Source: Pezizomycotina sp. ARF18 (taxonomy: Eukaryota; Ascomycota). From it: a stretch of DNA of 64,000 nt. Shown here piece by piece: positions 47,100 through 57,752 of the stretch. The notes beneath the pieces were generated by a model. That model saw nothing but the letters and a program-made list of their open reading frames with translations, ran no database searches and was not told where the DNA came from. Position 1 is the stretch's first letter, and every line of letters begins with the position of its first letter. Both the position numbers and the translations under genes were made by a program. The DNA is taken from positions 124,001 to 188,000 of the forward strand of contig AZLU01000012.1 of the NCBI GenBank assembly GCA_002224055.1, written 5' to 3'.

Positions 47100-47818
47100 A
47101 TGAAGCTCACAAGTTTACTTCTCCTTGCGTTTATTGGTACGGCTGCCGCGACGGCCGTCCCAGGCAACGAAAATAGAATCGATGGCGGTAGTGGAAGTGG
47201 AAGCGGTGGAGGCGGCGGTGGAGGCGGCGGAGGAGGTGGAGGAGGAGGTGGTGGTGGCGGTGGCGGCGGTGGTGGGGGAGGGCAAGGCGGTCGCGGGGAA
47301 ACGGGGGACAACCAGGACAGGACGGACAAGACGGAGGCGGTTGGGAGGAGGTCGGGGCGGGAACGGTGGCGGCTGGGGCGGTGGGCGCGGCGGGGCAGGC
47401 GGAGGTAGCCACGGTCGGGGTTGGGGCAACTGTCACCCCGGCGGAGGTTACAGTTATTGCTGCGACATGGTGGCCGCGAAGACCTTGAGCATTGAGTACC
47501 TCATTCCGCTCTGCCAGCAATGGAACATCCCGTTCGAGAATGTTCTCACACTGAAGATTGGGAAGAACTGTAAGTATCCCCTGATTTGAGCATAGGACTT
47601 TGCAGGAACAGCTTGCTAATATAACGATATTAAAATTTCGCTGCAGGCATCGTCAATTCCGGAAAATGCAGCGGAAGTAAGAGGTCTACCTGTTGTAAAA
47701 CATCTCGGTACATTTCGGTAAGTGACAGATTCCCGTTCGCGCCGCCAAATCCACGCATTAGCAATACTAACTTTTTGGATAGGGTTCCGGTTGGGGAACT
47801 TGCGGTTTACCATATTAA
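47100..47818 (+). CDS. Secreted glycine-rich, cysteine-rich hydrophobin-like protein
   Basis: Starts at the ATG at 47100 with a signal peptide (MKLTSLLLLAFIGTAAATAV). A glycine run of more than 30 residues follows (GGN/GGH codons, 47180-47285), then GQPGQDGQDGGGW and repeated GGGRGGNGGGW-like units up to GRGWGNC. Two compensating frame changes near 47300 and 47345 fit the glycine pattern. The C-terminal domain holds nine Cys in the order C-CC-C-C-C-CC-C (GNC, SYCCDM, PLCQQ, KNC, GKC, TCC, GTC), spread over three exons with introns at 47570-47646 and 47718-47782. The end GSGWGTCGLPY stops at 47818. Hydrophobins have eight Cys (C-CC-C-C-CC-C); the order here matches apart from one extra Cys, and the CC-to-C spacing is longer than usual. 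A surface or cell-wall role is inferred. Confidence 0.72.
47180..47285 (+). repeat. GGN-codon microsatellite coding polyglycine
   Basis: About 35 consecutive glycine-type codons with variable third base (ggc, ggt, gga, ggg) inside the secreted gene at 47100. The mixed codons argue for selection on the protein rather than recent slippage alone. Confidence 0.85.
47570..47646 (+). other. Intron 1 of the glycine/cysteine-rich gene
   Basis: Donor GTAAGT, branch-like TGCTAAT, acceptor CTGCAG. 77 bp, phase 1, splitting a Cys codon (KNC). Confidence 0.85.
47718..47782 (+). other. Intron 2 of the glycine/cysteine-rich gene
   Basis: Donor GTAAGT, branch TACTAAC, acceptor GGATAG. 65 bp, phase 0, joining RYIS to GSGWGTC. 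Confidence 0.85.
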
Positions 47819-48343
47819 TTGCTAGATATTGGTAGATTTCTTCCATTCCCTTGAATGATATAGTTTAGTGTCTTTCTTAAGTTTTGATTTGTCTAATATT
47901 TTTACGTGCTATATGGTCACTTGAGGGTATAGGTCCCGGATGCTGCCGTTTCTTCTAAGTTTATTCAATATCGTCTTTGAACACTAATACTGCTAACGTA
48001 TAAGTGCACAATCGTGAATCTCGTAGCTGTTATTGACTTTAATAGCTGCGACGATATTTTTGACAGAATATTAAGACTGAGTTGACAGCACAAGTATCGA
48101 CATTCTTTACTTATTAGTGTGGTAAATTACCTACTACGTTCAATAACTCTAAAGTTAGTACATTTATTTATGGTGATTAATTTGCAGTATATGGACGACA
48201 GTAAATCAGCTCCATCTGTGTTGTAATATTAAGGAGTAATACTCTCTAAGTACATAGTAACAAGTTCCAAAAAGGGCAATTCCCATATATCAAGATACAC
48301 GTAAATGATTGCAAGGCTCCCAGCAAAGTGGATAGCTTACGAG
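47819..48343. other. Intergenic stretch
   Basis: 525 bp, AT-rich, between the 3' ends of two convergent secreted-protein genes. I see nothing in it. Confidence 0.5.
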
Positions 48344-49340
48344 CTAATACCCTTCTGGTGCGACGCAGGTGAGTTGATAGCAGTAGTTAAATGCCTTATG
48401 GTTCTTGCTGATTATTTTTGAAAGCCCGGTATAAGAGAGGATGTAAAAAATCCGTTCGAGATCCTCAAAGGAGTGGTCAGGCACAGCGTACATGGCTCCA
48501 TCGGCAGGGTAGGTTGAATATCCAAATCCGTCGTTATACCATGAACCGCAGATGAAGATCATGAGAGGCTGCCGGTAGTTACGCATATCCGGATTGGCTT
48601 CCTCGTAAGATGTCTCATTGCCGAACGGTGGAGAGTTATCAATGTGAGCCATAGCGATCCAATTATAGTCCCCGTTCTCATCCTCTCGGTACGTCTGGTT
48701 GAGCCTTACCACCTTCGGACCTATTGGGTCGCTGAGGTTAAACTTGTTGAAGCGTACTACCGAGATATTGAAAGCTTCAAGCTCCAGATCGTAAACCGTT
48801 GGAACTCTGCGTGCTCGTCCGTTCCTTTCGCACCAGAGAGAACGTCTATGAGCTGTTGATGGTACATGAGCGTTTCCTGAAGTTTAGGGGATCTGGAAGT
48901 ATGGCGTCGACGAAGGGGCTAGGGGGTAATTTTGAAGCGTGAAGTTAAGAGGCCCTGCGAATGTGGTCGTGGTGCCTAGTGTTGGTAGAGAGGTGACTGA
49001 AGATGACGTAGCGGATGATGACTGGGGACGGTTGTCGGCACAGAATACTCTGGCACGAAGGAGCAAGGCATTTTAGTAGGTAGATCCATCAGGCCGCACA
49101 TGCAACATGAGAATCTTTTATAGAGAGGCAACACATTAATGTCCTCGTTACAGCCACAGCAAGCTTGTTGTTTCAAGCGTTAAGGTATTTAGCTGGACGG
49201 GCCGGAGGAGCCTCCCTCAGGGCGATGTTCTGCGGCCCCAGCCTTCCCACGTGTTGCCGTGTCCTGGCATCTTGTGCAAGTGCCTGATGGTAGGCAATAG
49301 CGAGCCCGGCTACGAGCATCAGTAAGAGTAATCTTCTCAT
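48344..49340 (-). CDS. Secreted protein of unknown function
   Basis: The likely start is the ATG at 49340 (MRRLLLLMLVAGLAIAYHQA), a good signal peptide with cleavage near ALAQD. An Arg/Pro-rich segment and a Cys-rich stretch (QQACCGCNEDINV, RFSCCMCGLMD, MPCSF; 49150-49040) follow, in part in another frame. A Ser/Thr-rich spacer leads to a globular part: MYHQQLIDVLSGAKG (near 48870), LELEAFNISVVRFNKFNLSD, NGDYNWIAMAHIDNSPPFGN, NYRQPLMIFICGSWYNDGFG and SFEDLERIFYILSY, ending at 48344. Several NxS/T sites fit secretion. I do not recognise the domain. Three or four frame changes are apparent, or introns may lie between the parts. It could be two genes rather than one. Confidence 0.5.
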
Positions 49341-50165
49341 CTGGAAAAATTGCGGTCGCGCGACCTTCGAAATATGAACATTCAAAGGGTTTCTATATAT
49401 AAATGGCCCTTAGAGACAACATCTGGATGTCCGGGTTTAGTACAAATTAGCCTTTCAGGTTTGGTCTACCCGCTGTTGGCCTAACTCAAATGTACACAGT
49501 TACAGGATATGTGACACGGGAGCGACCAAGCCAGAGTTAAACTATATGTACGAACTTTAACAGTATCAAGTGTCACCGGTTCCCAAACCTTTCAGTAACT
49601 AGGCGTTGATATTCTTGGTGATAACCTTATTTCGCTTCCTCCATCCATGCACGTCCACTCATATGACAAAGATCCTCCCATTAACGAATTTGTTTCCTAG
49701 TAGACGCTGCTTCCTCCCTTATCGCCTTGAAAAAAAAAAGGAATTTGATATGTGTTGGCGTATAAAGCTTGTTCTCCTTGACAACCGCCATGCAAATACC
49801 CGCGATGTCGTTGTATCTGGCTAAAACCTTATGTTTTGAGCCCTCAACAAAGAACTTCACCATTCTTCCTGCTATTAGCATTATAGCAGTCACAGCTAGC
49901 TATATTCTTATGTATTTAAAGGCAAAAGTGCCTACAATTTGTGTATTTTAATTCATTATGCTGAATAAAATCCTTTTGCTCACATATATGATTTGGGGGG
50001 TTTGAACGTACAATATGGAACAAGAATTTATCTATTTAATTGAATTGCCTAAAGACAGAATTTTTTTTAAGCTTGTTCGTAGAATCGGTCAGATATGACA
50101 GAACGGATATAATTGTTATATCATGGCCATTGACTACTGAGGAGTTATTTACACGAGCCTTCTAT
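49341..50165. other. Intergenic stretch
   Basis: 825 bp, AT-rich. A minus-strand frame at 49681-49893 (70 codons, VKFFVEGSKHKVLARYND) looks faintly protein-like but has no recognisable domain and no neighbour in frame. I do not call it a gene. Confidence 0.4.
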
Positions 50166-52228
50166 CTAAAGGAAAAGCTGATCTGAGTTAACTATTTTCA
50201 GAAACCCCTGACATGCTGAACCTACAGGGACCCAGTAACCCAGGGAAGTCTGGTGTCCTAATCCGGAAACAGGATCCCAGCCTGACACGGCCGTGAATCC
50301 AGCATCTGGCACTATGGCCCACTCTACGCCGTCTTTCGGATAAGTAAGTGGGCTCTGGAAGTATGTGCCATTGCAACCGACGCTGTTTCCGGATACTATG
50401 TCGGTCAAACCACCGTGGTTTCTCACATCCTCCGAGTAGAGCCAGGGGTTCAAAAAGCCGAGTGGAGGCAGACCCAAGCGAATCATCTCGCTGTTCAAGA
50501 GCGCAATAATGCCTGCAAATGTCGGAGTAGCTGCTGAAGTTCCGTCGACGTCGAGGATAGTGCCGTTTACGAAGATCTGGAAGTTCACGCCAGCGGCGGA
50601 AACGTCAGAACACCACGGCCTGAATATTTAGTAAATCATTTCCGCAAAATTCTCCCACTGTTCTGGATGACTCCCTAAGAAGCCGTTGACAGCGCAGCGC
50701 TGGTAATCGGGTACGGAAAAGTAGTTACTGAATCCGCCGCCAGAGAAAACGCCGCTTTTTGGGGATCGAAATTTGCTACAGCTCCAACGCCGGTTACCCA
50801 GGGGCATGTAGCCGGAAAATCGGGGTTGAAAGCGACGCAGCTTTTCCGGATAAGCAAACTTTGCCCGGGCCGCATCTGCTGATGCGTAAAGCATAGACAC
50901 TCCACGAGCGCCAAGCTGAGCCATCATATTGCAGAGCTTGTAGGCATACGCTGGAGATACCGCCTGTTCGGGAATGCCATATGACGTGGATATTGTGGTT
51001 GGTAACTTGGCCTGAGGTTGGTCGAGCAGATATTCCAAAAATTGAACCAAGGTTCATCCGTAGGGTCGGGATATTCAATCGTTAGGTTTGTGTAGCCGGA
51101 AGTCCCGCCGACGGAGTAAAAGACGGCTTTGTTAGGAAGGCTCAAGCTCGCCATTACTGCGTGTCCAGATTGGCTTCCCCGTCATTAACGAAATCATCAT
51201 CGTGCTGCGTATCGTTTGCCCCAGCGATATCTATCACAGCAAATTCGACTTTAGCCCGACTCTTCAGGAACGAATAGATTGAGGAATGCCTGGAAATCCT
51301 CGTGATCAGCGTGTTCTCCAATCAAGCCACATGCCCACGACCGAATTATTGGCAGCCTCGAAGTCCGGAAGCGGTAGCTGTCGCGATGCACGCTGGAGTT
51401 GCGCATTCGTCGCAAGTTGAGCAGTTGAGTTTTGCCGGCAAATCGCCATTAGACTAAATGGATCGGCGTGATTCCATACGTTATGCACGAGCTCAGAAGA
51501 GTTGGCCATATCCGCCTCGTATACTGCCCGGCTGGTCTTGTTCTCAGACCTGGATGCTTCTGCAACCCGAAAAATATGGTGGCTGGATTGTATCGATGTG
51601 CATATCCAGAGAATCCGGGAAGCTGTATTCCAGCGTTCGTAAAGCAACCTTGCCCGTGTCAAGGTGCTTATACCACCCATACTTGGCACCGTCTAGCAGT
51701 TCCTCGGTCTTCCCAACTGTGGTCTGCACACGGATAGTGTCTCTTTTACAGTATAACTACTGATACGTTGCTCTCTAGCCAGCCTGTGACATCTTCCACT
51801 GCGGCCTCGCTGGGAGCAAGCATTTCATCGATCTCGGATTGGCTCATATGTTTGCGGTGTGATGGGTGTCGTGGGGTGGAAATTTCGATAAGCTTTTGCT
51901 CAAAACGGTCGACATTTTGTTGCCTCAAGTGAATCGTTAGCTTGAGCAGGTGCTCAGCGGTGATCGGTCTATCTAACGGTTTCCAACCAGACGGTATATC
52001 GATGTCCTCTTTGAGGCCTAAAACGAAGCTATCTCTAGAGAGCAGGGTCGTCGCAACAATGGTAATAAGCCTCGCGTTCTCATATTGGGAAGCTTTATGA
52101 ATCGCCGTTTTGGAATCTGGTACCCACGATATTCGGCGGGGGTGTTTCATAGAGCGTAGCGATGCTCCAAAACGGCTACAAGCAATACATATGCGAAACC
52201 CAACTGGAAGTAGGCACTCTCTTTTCAT
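50166..52228 (-). CDS. Sedolisin / tripeptidyl peptidase (family S53)
   Basis: A serine-carboxyl protease with its activation propeptide. The frame from 52228 begins MKRECLLPVGFRICIACSRF, a possible signal peptide, then the propeptide: PSGWKPLDRPITAEHLLKLT, QNVDRFEQKLIEISTPRHPS and HMSQSEIDEMLAPSEAAVED. The propeptide ends with LRTLEYSFPDSLDMHIDTIQ near 51600. In the catalytic domain GEANLDTQ (near 51175) supplies the Glu and Asp, LPTTISTSYGIPEQAV and RGVSMLYASADAA (near 50890) match the oxyanion Asp region, and FNPDFPATCPWVTGVGA, FSGGGFSNYFSVPDYQ and DGTSAATPTFAG (near 50540) follow, the last with the catalytic Ser. It ends at 50166. The oxyanion motif reads SAD where most members have SGD. 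The enzyme cleaves tripeptides from protein N-termini at acid pH outside the cell. About seven frame changes are apparent, several of which cancel, and all catalytic residues survive. Confidence 0.85.
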
Positions 52229-52772
52229 ACTAAAACCCGCTATATGAGTTAGCGTGTGATAAGCATGTTGATCTAGGAAGGTTTAAGCAGATAAAGTTCT
52301 GCTTAGATTTTCAGCTGGTCACTTCAATATTTGGTGCCAAATGATCATGATCTGAGCTTAAGATCGTTTGAAATTTAGGCCTCGCAGTGTTCTCAAACTT
52401 AGTTTTTAAGTTTATAAGGGCAGCATTATCCGAGCTCATGGTAGCAAATAAGGCTTTATTTTACGGCTCTCCTAAGACAACGTGTGTAGCCTCGAGGTAT
52501 GGTGTACAGATAAGAAATTGGCATCATGGTATGACGATTTACAGAAAGGATTCTAGCCCGGAAAGTAGGAAATCAATTGACAAGAATTTTGTTATATTGA
52601 TATAATGCACTGGGAGAAAAGCTATTGTACAGAATGAACTGGAATGAGAAATACATCGAAAGATGAAAGTTAACAGACACTAAAAGACTTCCATGGTCTG
52701 CAAAACAAACTGAAAGGAAAGCAATCCTTCATAACTGGTCAAAGAAGAAAAGGTTTGGGGAACTATTACTTC
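52229..52772. other. Intergenic stretch upstream of the sedolisin gene
   Basis: 544 bp that should hold the sedolisin promoter and the 3' untranslated region of the Mpo1-like gene. A plus-strand frame at 52387-52605 has no domain. Confidence 0.5.
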
Positions 52773-53395
52773 CTAAAACCTCCTTCGTCCCAGGAGCACC
52801 TCGAACAACATCTTCCAGTCCCTCTTAGGCTCCAAAGTGGATATTTAAACGTTGCAGGTTTGTTCTTTTCGAAGAAGAAATGCCCTACCCTAAGTCAGCG
52901 TGAGTAAAGCTCGATTAGTTACTTGTATCATAATATAAGTATAGACAGTGCCTCGGTGCTAAACACCAGAATCTAGGGCGTGTACAACCAGCACTTAAAT
53001 ATTTCAAAAAACATACCAAGCGAAGAAGTAGCCCTGAAGGATTGCGTAGATGATGAATCGCCAACGTCTCTTATATAATCCTGTCGCCGTTATTGCGCCA
53101 GCTGCGGTTGTCCCTGGGTTTAAAGATGGCTTATATTAGCCGGAAGGTTCAACCGGGAAGTAATATGTAACGGAATTCAAGCTTTCAACCCCTTTGATAA
53201 ATTTCGCCATCTAAAGGGTGGTGAGATATCCTTACCGACAAGGTGGAGCCTCTTATTCCAGGGGTTGTTGTGTTCGCCCAGGTAGAAAGGGTAGAAAGCG
53301 CCGAACGACTGGAAGGGTTTATCGGGATGCGGAATCGGCGTGTGATTAGGGTTTACGACCAGCGATTTCTGGCCTGCGCCATGTTCTGACGACAT
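52773..53395 (-). CDS. Mpo1-like (DUF962/YGL010w-type) ER membrane protein
   Basis: Starts at the ATG at 53395 (MSSEHGAGQKSLVVNPNHTP). The first exon ends FYPFYLGEHNNPWNKRLH-LVG, the hallmark of the DUF962/Mpo1 family. An intron starts at 53235 (GTAAGG). The second exon reads NPGTTAAGAITATGLYKRRW, then FIIYAILQGYFFAW. A 127-bp intron (53016-52890) splits the Trp codon. The third exon reads VGHFFFEKNKPATFKYPLWS and, after one base change, DWKMLFEVLLGRRRF, with the stop at 52773-52775. The conserved His residues (EHNNP, RLH, VGH) are present. Yeast Mpo1 is an Fe(II)-dependent dioxygenase that alpha-oxidises 2-hydroxy fatty acids from phytosphingosine at the ER. Length of about 170-180 residues fits. 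The exact acceptor of intron 1 (near 53120-53140) is uncertain. Confidence 0.85.
52890..53016 (-). other. Intron 2 of the Mpo1-like gene
   Basis: Minus-strand donor GTATGT at 53016, acceptor GACTTAG at 52890. It splits the Trp codon of FFAW|VGHFFFEKN, restoring the family motif. Confidence 0.82.
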
Positions 53396-55197
53396 GGTAC
53401 TAGAGTGCGATTGTAATCTTTCGCGAGCGCAAGGGATTGTATAGAAGGATGAGAGTCGATGGATATGAAACTTGATGCGATACTGCGACGACTTTATTAT
53501 TCGCAACAGTCCTTTTGTTGGAAGCAGTTTGTGGGGCGATGGTGCGACGAGATTAAAGAAGTGGTAGTACCGCTTCGTATTTTAAATTGTTTCTTGTGAC
53601 TTTATAATCTGCCGACTGCCGAGGCATCCGTCGGCGACGGGCTTGGCGGCGCCGAGGATCTAGAATCTTCAACGGACGGCCTTCTGCATAGATAAACATT
53701 CTCCGGGATATAGAATGTTGGATAGCTAAAATACAACTATCGGACTGTTTTCTTCGAAGATATTCCAGTGTCTAGCAGGTTAGAGCCGTTTTCCTCGATA
53801 GTCCCGAGCCAATTTCTTCTCTAAAACATCTCTGATGGTTCGGGCACTGATTACATCATTCCTCGTGAGTATTGTGGCGCAGGGAAGTACCTTGCGCAGC
53901 CCGCCGTTCTCGCAAGGAACCGTTACTGCCTATTCTTTGCCAACCAAGGGTTATAAATATAGTCTCCTTTATTTACGGTGGTTTTTTTGAGTCTTCGGGA
54001 GGACTTCCTGGCAAGCTTTGACCATATTGCGATTTTCTCCATCGATTTGCTAGAATTCATGGGTTCATTGCGAAGAAGAAAGCGTTATAGAACCTGCCTG
54101 TTTTGTAAGTCTCGGACGCCGAACCTTTGCTCGAAAGGATCTCAACCCCATTTTTAACTCGCTCAACCTTACAACCTTACAAGGTAAGTATTGTTCCAAA
54201 GGTAGCGATTCGCAGCAGGCCTGCAGGCGCTACCATTTTAATCCCCCTAGTCCCTGTGCTGGTTCTGGTTATGCATCGGTGACAAATATATACGGATCCC
54301 TTGTATAAATGAATTCAGAATATTTTTTGTATTGTTCTATATAAATGTATTGACCCCGGAAGTGCTCCGGCGGTCTCTGCGTGCAGATTTCGTGAATTTA
54401 ACTAACCTACCGGTAGTGTGCTCGAAAGACTGAGGGAGAGTGGAAACTGCATGCGCTAGGGCTTAACGTGTCTGCTTCGGGTTGTTATTTAGTGGGGAGT
54501 TTTCCAGAAGCAGCCCAGCATACTGTCAGCCGTAATATTATTAGCAGCAGGTCAATGCGCAAAGCAGCGGATTTAAAGACACTTGAATGCTACACAACCA
54601 CAACGCGTAAATTAAACGGATAAAATCAATGGTGCTTGAAAGACTCTAAAACGAGTCGAGTGCATCAGATGGTAACAGCCCGCTGCCTCTACTTCCACGC
54701 ACGGCCCAGCATTATCAGAGGTAAAGTATGTGTATCCCGGACGTTGATCATTGATCGCTGCGGGAGCGAATTACGAAAGTCAAACCGCCAACTTTTAGGT
54801 AACAAAACTGGATAATCCATTTTTAAGATCCTTGGCCTACTTACCCAAGAGTCAAGACAGCACACTCTCGAAATAAACGCGTGTGGGAGTTAGAAAATAA
54901 GCATCTCTTACATATTAATTCATCGCCTCCCGCTCATCTCTCGAAAGAAATTTCGATTACACAAAATTTATTGAACAGTATCCTGCTTGTTACTACTTCG
55001 TGAAACCCGCGAGGGCCTTGATAATGCTGCACGGGACAGCGGCATCGCAATTGGTCGAGGAACGTCCGTAAACTACTTGAGATACTTGGGTCTCGCCGCA
55101 ATTTCGTATGAATTTCGACATTAGACCGACCGCATTTCACGTCTTTGCGTAGCGTCCAGAAGCGAGTTACAAGTCTCCTGCACGAGTCAACGTCAAA
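53396..55197. other. Intergenic stretch of 1.8 kb between divergent genes
   Basis: It lies between the Mpo1-like gene (minus) and the one-pass membrane protein (plus), so both promoters are here. Only short frames occur, for example 54934-55206 on the minus strand (90 codons, no domain, overlapping the next gene). I see no repeats. Confidence 0.5.
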
Positions 55198-55817
55198 ATG
55201 CTTCAACAGCCGAAACTTTTACAAGTTGGGTGTATCGCGATAGCGTATCACGCCGCAATAGCATCCGCGGCATCATCATCATCTTCTTCTCCAATGCCTG
55301 GATCTCTAATAATCGCGATAACGGTAGTCTCATCGTTAACGTTACTGTTAATTATCGCTCTTATCGTCATACTCGTCCACCGGTGCCGTAAACAACGACA
55401 TACTTCTCCGTCCGTTTCATACCCGTCCGGTCCCTCGCGGTTCTCTTGGAACCACTTTCGTATTTACCATCGGGAAACCCTCTTTCACGGAAACCAGGGC
55501 GAATAAAGCCAAAAACCAGCGGCGGACATTTTCAGCGTCTTCGGCAGGTATTTTCTTCGTGCCTAAGCCGATACAAAAAGATCGACAGGGTGGGTTATGA
55601 TTTTCCGGAAGACGAACCGGAAGAAGAAAAATTGGAGGACTGTCCAGTGCTTCCTCCGCCGCCAACACCATCGCCGCCACCACCGCCTCCCGCATCGACA
55701 TGGCCGACCGTGGAGCCCACAATGCCAGAGAGACTCAGTAGGAACTGGAGCACTAGGTTAACACGGGGGTGGAGCTTAGGTTTCCCAGTATCAGACAATC
55801 GCGACATGAGCGGCTAA
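55198..55817 (+). CDS. Single-pass membrane protein with proline-rich tail
   Basis: Starts at the ATG at 55198 (MLQQPKLLQVGCIAIAYHAA) with a signal-like segment ending near IASAAS, a short Ser run (SSSSSSP), and one strong membrane segment (SLIIAITVVSSLTLLLIIAL, then IVILVHRCRKQRH, with a basic cytoplasmic stop). This layout (signal, Ser-rich ectodomain, helix, charged tail) is common among fungal sensor-like or mid2-like proteins, though the ectodomain here is very short. After a frame change near 55440-55500 the tail reads QVFSSCLSRYKKIDRVGYDF, then PEDEPEEEKLEDCP, a Pro run (PPPPTPSPPPPPPA), and ends NRDMSG at 55817. Pro runs can bind SH3 or WW domains. The function is unknown. Confidence 0.58.
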
Positions 55818-57238
55818 GGATGTTAAGCGGGGGACAATGACGTGGAGGTAGACGCATTTGCGGCAAATGAAAGAGAGTCGAAACGTGGGGATGACTGCAT
55901 TTCTTGTTCACGGTTATGCCCTACGATACCTTTTTGTTGGCGGCCCAGCCCTGTTCGGCTGACGATCGAACCCTCCCCCCCCCTCAGCTTTCGCGCCGTA
56001 ATTCCCGAAGTATATTTGGTCTCGTTTTTCGGTGCTTGCGTCATTGTTCGTTAGCATTTCCAGGTGTTGGTTTTCTTTCGTCTTTACTCGTTTTCAGATT
56101 TACGTATATCTTGAAAGTTCTCTATATGAGTGCCATTATAGCATGAATCAATTTTTTCTTTCTTTTTCTGATAAATCAGTACACCATAGTTATATTTTCT
56201 TTTTACGTGTCTTGGTAGTTTATTAAACAGTATCACAACAAGTCTTACCGCCATCAACGCTCAAGAGGGGAGCATGTGCTCAGATTCAAATTGGCATATA
56301 TTTGAACTGGTGAACCCTCAGCTCATCAATTGGAGAGTAGTTCTTGTCGCAGGAAATTCCGCTCGGCGACTGCCCACATTTCATTAACGTTTATAGGTTT
56401 CATACTTTCACAATCCGCAGGCCGCAATCGCTCTTATCTTTACCAGAAGGTTGTCTGCACTGAGCGCTCTTCAACCCTTTTGAATCATATTATATATTAC
56501 TATTTATCGTCGTTTACTTTGAAGCTACTTCTGCATTTGTAATCCATTTAATGAGTATTGTGCACAGGCTTAAAAATCTCGTGCAACCCTACTGCGAGCG
56601 CCTTGTTTATTAGATGAAAAACAAAATCGAGATGCTGATTGAATTATTAGCGAGATAGACTAGTCTCTGCTGGTAGCATATTTATATCTAACTACGTCGC
56701 CTTCCGATACACGTTGATATACTACCAAGTGTCCCCTTGCTTATATCGGTACAGATACTGAGTAGATCACTTTTCATCAGTATCTACTCTGGAACCTGAC
56801 TATTGTGTGTCATAAATAATATAGTAATGTATCTCTGATTCGACCCTGCTTCACAATTTCATATTTCGAAACCGTTGCACTCTATTACTTCAGAAGACCA
56901 CCGAATTGATTCAAGTGGTTTGATATGTTCAAGTATTCATGAAATACTCATATAGCCTGTTGGCAACAACAGCTAAATGAATATGAGCTTGAAGTTGATA
57001 TATATCAAATTTGAAGGGTCGAGGTTCTTACTGCATCTCTTTAGTCCTGAACTTAAGGTATAAATCCTTTCCTTTCAACAAAAAAAAATTCCGCTTGTAA
57101 GTTCCTTCAACACTCAAAGCCTCTTTAGCAAAAAAAGTCATCATTCAGAAGCGCGAAAATCATTCTCCTAGAAAACACCTAAACAGCCTCGCAAAGAAAA
57201 ATATTTAAAGTTCGTTGATCTCCGAAACGCGAATAACC
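55818..57238. other. Intergenic stretch of 1.4 kb
   Basis: AT-rich. Frames at 55842-56226 on the plus strand overlap each other and lack domains. The leader of the next gene (57090-57238) is A-rich, as is usual just upstream of fungal starts. I see no gene. Confidence 0.5.
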
Positions 57239-57752
57239 ATGTGCAGAACACTGTATGGTTATGAGTGCGGCCACGAGATGATTCTGGTTGGGACCTCTCA
57301 AAATGCGGCAGGATCAAGACACCGGATAAATGCCCTGCCCGTACTGAACTTAGCGCAGAATATGGCAACTGTCCTAAATGCTGGCGGAGAAAGTACCCAT
57401 CGCCAGAGAGTAGTCGCTCAACACCCCGCCACCAGAGGATCACAAAGGAACGTACAGCACGCACTCGCTAGCTAAATGGGCTTCAGAGGTCAAAGTGAGA
57501 ACAGAGAAGGACAAGGTGTCTGACAGGAAGTACGACGAACGGAAACGAAAAGAAAAGGAAGAAAAGGGAAAGAAGAGTAGAAAGGTGGGTGGAGGAGCTG
57601 AAACAGGTAGAAGGGGTAGGCGAAAGCAGGAAGGACATACTAGTAGTCAGAGGCCTGATAATGGCCACAGGTCTTGTGCTCCGATCAAGCGAGCAGAGCC
57701 CACATCAAGTCGTCATCTTCGGGATCTTCTCTTGCTCGAGCTGCGGGGATAG
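57239..57752 (+). CDS. Small CGH/CxxC putative zinc-binding protein
   Basis: Starts at the ATG at 57239 (MCRTLYGYECGHEMILVGTS). The next parts, in the neighbouring frame, are KTPDKCPARTELSAEYGNCP and KCWRRK, giving the pattern C-x7-CGH-...-C-...-CPKC, which could bind one or two zinc ions. After another frame change near 57440 a charged helix follows: LAKWASEVKVRTEKDKVSDR, then KYDERKRKEKEEKGKKSRK, strongly Lys/Glu-rich and likely coiled or helical. Small fungal proteins that begin with a YxCGH motif and end in a charged helix occur in Pezizomycotina (recalled, not searched); their role is unknown. The stop at 57752 is that of the Lys/Glu frame; another frame runs to 57777. Confidence 0.5.

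Noticed and set aside
47039-47429. Minus-strand polyproline frame opposite the glycine-rich gene
   Set aside because: It is the mirror of the GGN codons of the real gene on the plus strand, which has a signal peptide, introns and cysteines.
55417-55722. Minus-strand 101-codon frame overlapping the one-pass membrane protein
   Set aside because: It has no domain; the plus strand carries a signal peptide, a membrane helix and a proline-rich tail.
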